Positions 19,763 to 24,961 of a DNA stretch of 24,961 nucleotides are shown one piece after another. Below the pieces are notes generated by a model that saw only the letters and a program-made list of their open reading frames with translations, was not told the origin of the DNA and made no database searches. The stretch is from positions 1-24,961 of the forward strand of contig PYSS01000235.1 of NCBI GenBank assembly GCA_003049465.1, read 5' to 3'. Each line of letters starts with the position of its first letter. Position 1 is the stretch's first letter. Position numbers and translations under genes: made by a program. This stretch comes from Magnaporthiopsis rhizophila (Eukaryota; Ascomycota; Sordariomycetes; Magnaporthales; Magnaporthaceae).

Positions 19763-22200
19763 ATGAAGTTCGCCGAGCAGCTGCGCGCCAGCATCCTCCC
19801 GGATTACCAATGGTACTATATCGACTACCCGGGTCTCAAGGCCGAGCTGAAGAAGCCCACGGGGCCCTTCCGCCCCCGTCCCGATGACGCGACCAAAGGC
19901 GCCGGCGGCCGCGAGTGGTCTGAGGAGGACGAGGGCCGCTTCGTCCGTCTGCTCGAGGCTGAGCTCGACAAGGTGCACACCAAGCAGCAGGTCAAGGCCA
20001 TTGAGATTTCGAGGCGCATCGCCGTCAGCGAGAAGGAGGTCAACGACCTGGTCAACCGCCAGAACGAGCGTGGCACCGGGCCCGGGCCCTCAGCCGAAGA
20101 GTTCGAGCTGCTCGAGGCCGACCTGAGTGACATCATAGCCGACGTGCACGATCTTGCCAAGTTCGTCCAGGTCAACTACACTGGGTTCTATAAGATCATC
20201 AAGAAGCACGACAAGATGACCAACTGGCACCTCAAGCCCGTCTTCGACAGCCGCCTCAAGGCCAAGCCGTTCTACAAGGAGAACTACGACGCGCAGGTTG
20301 TCAAGCTCTCCAAGCTCTACGACCTCACTCGCACCCGTGGTAATCCCGTCAAGGGCGACAGCGCCGCGGGCGGCAGCCAGGCCAACTTTGTGCGCCAGAC
20401 GACGAAGTACTGGGTGCACCCGGACAACGTGACGGAGCTCAAGCTCATCATCCTCAAGCACCTGCCCGTGCTCGTATTCAACGCGAGCAAGGAGTTCGAG
20501 GCCTCGGACTCGGCCATCACTTCCATCTACTACGACAATCCGGACAAGTGGGATCTGTACGAGGGCCGTCTTAAGAAGACGGAGGGCGCCGAGGCGATCC
20601 GCTTGCGGTGGTATGGCGGCATGCAGAATGAGACGATTTTCGTGGAGCGCAAGACGCACCGCGAGGACTGGACGGGCGAGAAGTCGGTCAAGGCGCGCTT
20701 CTCCATCAAGGAGAAGAACGTCAACGCCTACCTGAAGGGAGAGCTTCTGCCCACGGCCATCTTCGAGAAGGCGAGGCGTGAGGGCAAAAAGTCGTCCAAG
20801 GCCATCGCCGAGGACGAGAGGCTGGCGGCCGAGATCCAGTATTCAGTGCTGAAGAAGGGCTACAGGCCCGTCTGCCGCTCCTTTTACAACCGGACAGCCT
20901 TCCAGCTGCCTGCCGACGCGCGCGTGCGCATATCTTTGGACACGGAGCTGTGCATGGTGCGCGAGGACAACCTGGACGGCACGCGCCGCAGCGGCGACAA
21001 CTGGCGGCGCATGGACATTGGCATCGACTATCCCTTCTCGCAACTGCCGCCCAAGGACATTGTCCGGTTCCCCTACGCAGTCCTCGAGGTCAAGCTGCAG
21101 ACGCAGATGGGCCAGGAGCCGCCCGAGTGGGTCCGGCAGCTGATCTCGAGCCACCTGGTCGAGGCGGTGCCCAAGTTCTCCAAGTTCATCCACGGCACAG
21201 CCTGTCTGTTCCCCGACCGCATCAACCTTCTCCCGTTCTGGCTGCCGCAGATGGACGTGGACATCAGGAAGCCGCGCACGCACAATTTTGGCATCAGGAG
21301 GGCTGGGCCTCAGTCTATCGGGACGGGCACCTCGGAGGACGAGGAGGACGACCTGGACTCGGATGAAGAAGAGGAGGAGACGGGCAGTGCTCCCCGCGCC
21401 AAAGGATCCAGCAACCAGAACGGCGAGTCCTCAGCCCAGGGTACGGCGAATGGTCGCCGCACCGGCCCTGACGTCGAGGATCAGACCACGGCGCAACCCG
21501 AAGTGGACGAGGACTACCCAGTCTACGACTCGGATCTCGAGGACGACGACACGCGGCTGGAGGAGGCTCGGCGCGTCGGGGGCTGGGACTACTACTCGAC
21601 GCTCCTCTCGGTATATGGTGCAGCAGCAGCGCGGGGGGCACTGACGGTCCTGAGATACGCGATCCCGCGGCCGCGAGGGACACAGGTTCCGCGGAGCGAA
21701 AGGAACCAGATGCTCTTTGGCAGCGGGGAGACGCACATGAAGCGGTTCAAGGCGCCCAAAGGCAAAAAGATCCATGTGCCGGTGCGCGTGGAACCCAAGG
21801 TGTTTTTCGCCGCCGAGCGTACGTTTTTGGGATGGGTAAGTGATGGACACAGACACATCCTGCTCGAGGTCTTGGAGAAGCAAGCTAACCGAGCCATGCA
21901 ACCAATGACAAACAGCTCGAGTACTCTATATACGTCGGCACTATCGCTACGACGTTGCTCAACTTTGGCGACAAACCTAACGGGGCAGCTTTCGTGGCGG
22001 CAGGCACCTTCACGGTGCTGGCGGTCTTGTGTTTGCTCTATTCGGTTGTCATATACCTTTACCGAAGCCGGGCGATCCGGACGCGCAGGGCGTCGGCCAA
22101 GTACTACGACAAGTGGGGGCCGTCGGCACTCTGTGTCTCCCTGTTTGTGGCCGTCATCCTGAATTTCGGCTTTGAGGGACGGCAGAGGAATTACTGGTAG
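19763..22200 (+). CDS. VTC4: Vacuolar transporter chaperone subunit 4, polyphosphate polymerase
   Basis: Vtc4 is the catalytic subunit of the VTC complex, which makes polyphosphate from ATP and moves it into the vacuole, controlled by inositol pyrophosphates through its SPX domain. Exons 19763-21835 and 21916-22200 give 785 residues. The SPX domain starts at the first residue (MKFAEQLRASILPDYQWYYI) and runs to about 190, including KIIKKHDKMT. The polymerase tunnel domain keeps its basic residues: Lys215 (TTKYWVHP), Arg280 and Arg282 (RLRWYGG), Lys297 (VERKTH) and Lys310, which match yeast Lys200, Arg264, Arg266, Lys281 and Lys294. This separates it from the non-catalytic Vtc2/3. An acidic linker lies at about 520-600. 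The C-terminal exon encodes three membrane segments and ends RNYW. The 80-nt intron has a GTAAGT donor and a GCTAAC branch. Start and identity are secure. Confidence 0.95.
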
Positions 22201-22425
22201 GGTGGGTGTGCTCATTGCCTGGATGGAATATGGAGTGAAGGGGAGGGAGGGGATGTGTACGACAAAGATTGGGACCGTGTTGGATATTGTTCGCGGTGGG
22301 TGCAGGCGCCTTTGCTCGTTTGTGGCATGTGCATCTATTTCTTCTTGGGATACAACTAGCCCGAAACAAGCTTACTTTTGTATGTCTATATCGCCCGCCT
22401 TTTCTGCCTAGCGTCAGCCCGTCGT

Positions 22426-22499
22426 CTTCAGCCTCCAGCCACAGCCCTGGCCAGACCAACTGGACGCACCAGATGCGAGTCGTCGGCTAGAGGCTGAAG
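22426..22499. repeat. Imperfect 15-bp inverted repeat between VTC4 and the PLP enzyme gene
   Basis: Bases 22426-22440 match the reverse complement of 22485-22499 at 14 of 15 positions, with a 44-nt spacer. In RNA this would form a long-looped hairpin downstream of the VTC4 stop. It could be a 3'-end structure or the relic of a small inverted-repeat element. The rest of 22201-22709 shows no gene. Confidence 0.5.
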
Positions 22500-22709
22500 T
22501 CTTGAATCGGAGGCGTCATGCTCAGGACGGTGTTGAGAGGCTGTCTATTGATGGCTTAGATCTTTAGCGCTGAGGGCTGACAGAATTGACATGACAGGAA
22601 CGGCTGGACAGTGGGCATTGTCGCAGTGTCAGGCATAAAAGAACAGCCGTAACAGCCCAGCCCCACCATAAGGTAGGCGAGGGACAAAGTAGGGCTGCGA
22701 CTCCCAGAC

Positions 22710-22717
22710 TATAAATA
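22710..22717 (+). promoter_or_regulatory. TATA box of the cystathionine gamma-synthase-like gene
   Basis: TATAAATA lies 113 bp upstream of the chosen ATG at 22823. Transcription starting about 30 bp downstream would begin close to, or past, the in-frame ATG at 22748, which argues against that upstream codon as the start. Confidence 0.6.
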
Positions 22718-22822
22718 CTTGGCCAGCCGCAGACTCGCTTCGACTTTGTGTTTACCACGCTCTGGTCCCTAGACAGACAGGCCCTTGTGGAAAAGCAGAA
22801 AACCGAGAGAGAGCGAGCAAAC

Positions 22823-24637
22823 ATGCCAGCCAGAATCAACACGACCGAGTTCGGGCACTCTTGCCCACCCGAGGGGCCTCACACGGTCACCATCCACGCC
22901 AAGGGATGGGATTCCGTCATGGGAATCCGCGACGGCGACATGTCGGTCCTGTCCCGCCTGGTAGCCATGTACCCTCGCTTTGCCCCTTGGGGTTTGTGTC
23001 GCCAGGTGAGTCTGAATCGCCTCCTGATGAATTTCCTCATTGCCCCTTTTTTTTCTCCGTCACTGACTCCTCACCTGCCACAGCTCTTCGGCGCAATCGC
23101 AAAAAAGCTCGGCCTGAGCGAGGCGCAGACGTGCATCGCCATGCCGGCGGCCGACGCCCTCGAGCTGGTCCGCGCCTTTGCCTGCTCGCCCCTGCGCCTG
23201 GAGCACCAGGTCAAGGACGCGGCAGACCTGTCTCTCCGTGTCGTCGACATCAGCCTCGGTGGTGACGGCGACGACAAGGTGCGCCTGTACGTCGTCGTCG
23301 GCCCCGCGACGGCCGCAAAGGCCCTGGGCGTGGCCTGGCAGGCGGCCGGCCTCGGCGTGTCGACGCGGCTCGCCGAGGCGCTGCTGCCGCACGTCGAGTC
23401 GTCGCTGGTCGAGGTCGAGGTTGCTCCCTCGTCGTCGCCAGCGCTGGGGCTGCGCCAGGACAGCTCGCACGCGGCGTTGCGCGAGCGCATAGCCGAGCTC
23501 CTGCGGCGGGCGCCCATCGACGCCGCCAGGTCCGCCACGGTGAAAGCCGAGGGGGACGTGTATCTCTACCCAACGGGCATGGCGGCCATCTACCGGTGCC
23601 ACCAGGCGCTGGTCGAGCACCGGCCGGGGAAAAAAGTGCTGGTGCTGGGCTCCGTGTTCAAGAACACGTGGCAGCTGTTCGAGGAGTCGGCGTGCGGCAT
23701 GAAGCACTTTGGCCACTGCCACGACGGACCCAAGCTGCTGGCGGACGTGGAGGCGTGGCTCGCCGCCGAGGCTGCCAGCGGAGGCGGGGGAGCCAGCTAC
23801 TGTTTTCTAGAGTTCCCCTCCAACCCCATCCTCGTCTCGGCCGACCTGGCGGGCCTCCGGGCGCTGGCGGACAAGCACAACTTCCCGCTCGTCGTGGACG
23901 ACACGGTCGGCTCGTTTGCAAACATGGACGTGCTGCCCGTGGCCGACGTGGTCATGACGTCGCTCACAAAGGCCTTTAGCGGCTACGCCGACGTCATGGG
24001 CGGCTCCATCGTGCTCAACCCGTCCATGCCGGCGCACCACGCCGACGTGTCGCGCATCTTTGCCGCCCGCTTCGTCAACGAGCTGTTTGCCGGCGACGCC
24101 GCCCAGCTCGTGGCCAACAGCGCCGACTTTATCGCGCGCACCTCCGTCATGAACCGCAACGCTGCCGCCCTGGCCGCCTTTTTCGACGGCCAGCGGAAGA
24201 AGCAGCACCAGCAGGATCAGCAGACTAACGGTGGCGGCATACTCATCACGGGCATCAACTACCCGCCCTACACCAGCACGGCGGCAAACTACGCCGCGGC
24301 CATGCGGCCCGAGACGGCCGAGCTCAAACCGGGGTACGGCTGCCTGCTAAGCGTCGACTTCGCCACCGTCGACATGGCGGCCGCCTTTTACAACTCGCTC
24401 GAGTACTTCCACGGCCCGCACCTGGGCGCCCACCGGACGCTGGCCATCCCGTTTGCGGCCCTGGCGTTTGGGAAGAAGGGCCAGGTCGAGACGGTCGAGT
24501 ACCACAACGCCTACGGCAACCGGGCCGCGCAGGTCCGCATCAGCGCGGGGCTGGAGGACGAGGAGGAGGTTGTGGCGATGGCGGAGGAGGCGCTGGTGAA
24601 GGCGAGAGAGATTTTGGGCAAGAGGATGCCGAATTAG
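22823..24637 (+). CDS. Cystathionine gamma-synthase-like PLP enzyme (Cys/Met metabolism family)
   Basis: This family joins cysteine to an activated homoserine to make cystathionine, the transsulfuration step from cysteine toward methionine. Exons 22823-23005 and 23084-24637 give 578 residues. The long N-terminal part (FGHSCPPEGPHTVTIHAKGW, MYPRFAP) is typical of the fungal Str2/YML082W/YLL058W branch rather than the shorter bacterial MetB. The catalytic part begins near YLYPTGMAAIYRCHQAL. It has LVVDDTVGSFANMD, whose Asp should contact the PLP ring nitrogen, then SLTKAFSG with the Schiff-base Lys at residue 357, and NAYGNRAAQVRISAGLED near the C-terminus. The 78-nt intron (GTGAGT donor, CTGAC branch, CACAG acceptor) is a multiple of three and has no stop, so it can also be read through. 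Substrate choice within the family cannot be settled from sequence, and I give no symbol. Confidence 0.88.
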   Translation: MPARINTTEFGHSCPPEGPHTVTIHAKGWDSVMGIRDGDMSVLSRLVAMYPRFAPWGLCRQVSLNRLLMNFLIAPFFSPSLTPHLPQLFGAIAKKLGLSEAQTCIAMPAADALELVRAFACSPLRLEHQVKDAADLSLRVVDISLGGDGDDKVRLYVVVGPATAAKALGVAWQAAGLGVSTRLAEALLPHVESSLVEVEVAPSSSPALGLRQDSSHAALRERIAELLRRAPIDAARSATVKAEGDVYLYPTGMAAIYRCHQALVEHRPGKKVLVLGSVFKNTWQLFEESACGMKHFGHCHDGPKLLADVEAWLAAEAASGGGGASYCFLEFPSNPILVSADLAGLRALADKHNFPLVVDDTVGSFANMDVLPVADVVMTSLTKAFSGYADVMGGSIVLNPSMPAHHADVSRIFAARFVNELFAGDAAQLVANSADFIARTSVMNRNAAALAAFFDGQRKKQHQQDQQTNGGGILITGINYPPYTSTAANYAAAMRPETAELKPGYGCLLSVDFATVDMAAAFYNSLEYFHGPHLGAHRTLAIPFAALAFGKKGQVETVEYHNAYGNRAAQVRISAGLEDEEEVVAMAEEALVKAREILGKRMPN

Positions 24638-24961
24638 CTGTGTTATTGGGTCTGCGTCTTTGTTCATGTTCTTGTATTCGCTTGGGAACAAGCAAGCAAA
24701 AAAGAAAGAAACCTTCCAACCTGCCGTACCTGTTGGGGACGCCCCTGTTTCTACCTCGTAGTATGGCCAAAAAAAACAGGCCTCAGAAGCGCAGCATCAC
24801 GGCAGCCCTTCCGAAGACATCCCGCTTGCCGGTGGGTCTTGGTTTGGTTTTCCCATTCCTGTGTGAGATTTTGGTGAGTGACTCTTGGCACTTTGGGAGT
24901 AAACTACCTAGGGACGCTGAGGTCCGTAACAACACGCAACTGCCCACCTATCTATCCGTTC
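24638..24961. other. 3' flank of the cystathionine gamma-synthase-like gene
   Basis: This is the presumed 3' untranslated region followed by intergenic DNA to the window edge. It contains short A-runs near 24700 and 24769 and a CTACCTAGG motif near 24905. No coding sequence is supported. Confidence 0.45.

Noticed and set aside
1..24961. CRISPR arrays, operons or a biosynthetic gene cluster
   Set aside because: No spaced identical repeats were found, the genes have introns and individual promoters, and the products belong to unrelated housekeeping pathways.

Overview
The window looks like nuclear DNA of a filamentous ascomycete (Pezizomycotina, most likely a Sordariomycete). Four things point there. 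The genes carry short introns (about 78-101 nt) with GT..AG ends, and most have CTAAC- or CTGAC-type branch sites. The protein set is fungal: Pil1, Ost1, hexokinase, Rmt2, Vtc4 and a Str2-like enzyme. Intergenic DNA has CT-rich stretches and TACCTAGG-type motifs. A very AT-rich block holds a retrotransposon wrecked by C-to-T and G-to-A changes, as expected from repeat-induced point mutation (RIP). No species is claimed.

Bases 1 to about 5,480 are this AT-rich block. A + strand Ty3/gypsy-type pol can still be read as fragments (reverse transcriptase, RNase H, integrase, chromodomain), full of stops and with Asn codons where catalytic Asp is expected. After it come unassigned AT-rich sequence, a 36-bp tandem repeat and a less AT-rich, hairpin-bearing patch. 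Near 5,490 composition changes abruptly to normal genic DNA, and an intron-containing tRNA-Arg lies about 270 bp inside.

From 5,757 to the end there are, in order: tRNA-Arg (+); pil1, an eisosome BAR protein (-); a small His/Gln-rich repeat protein with a TATA box (-); OST1, an oligosaccharyltransferase subunit (-); a solo LTR with a 5-bp target duplication; a small three-exon fungal family gene with an in-frame stop (+); hexokinase (+), whose 46-nt first coding exon lies 1.74 kb upstream of the second; RMT2 protein arginine methyltransferase (-), convergent with hexokinase; VTC4 polyphosphate polymerase (+), divergent from RMT2; and a cystathionine gamma-synthase-like PLP enzyme (+).

These are mostly independent housekeeping genes rather than a pathway cluster: plasma-membrane domains, ER N-glycosylation, glycolysis and sugar signalling, ribosomal protein methylation, vacuolar polyphosphate and sulfur amino acid metabolism. 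I see no convincing new multi-gene system. The most unusual points are structural: a pil1 start codon apparently split by an intron, the hexokinase regulatory N-terminus isolated on a tiny distant exon with an in-frame internal start option, a pentapeptide-repeat His-rich protein, and a solo LTR in the promoter region of a stop-interrupted gene. All exon joins are inferred by eye from reading frame, splice signals and family resemblance.
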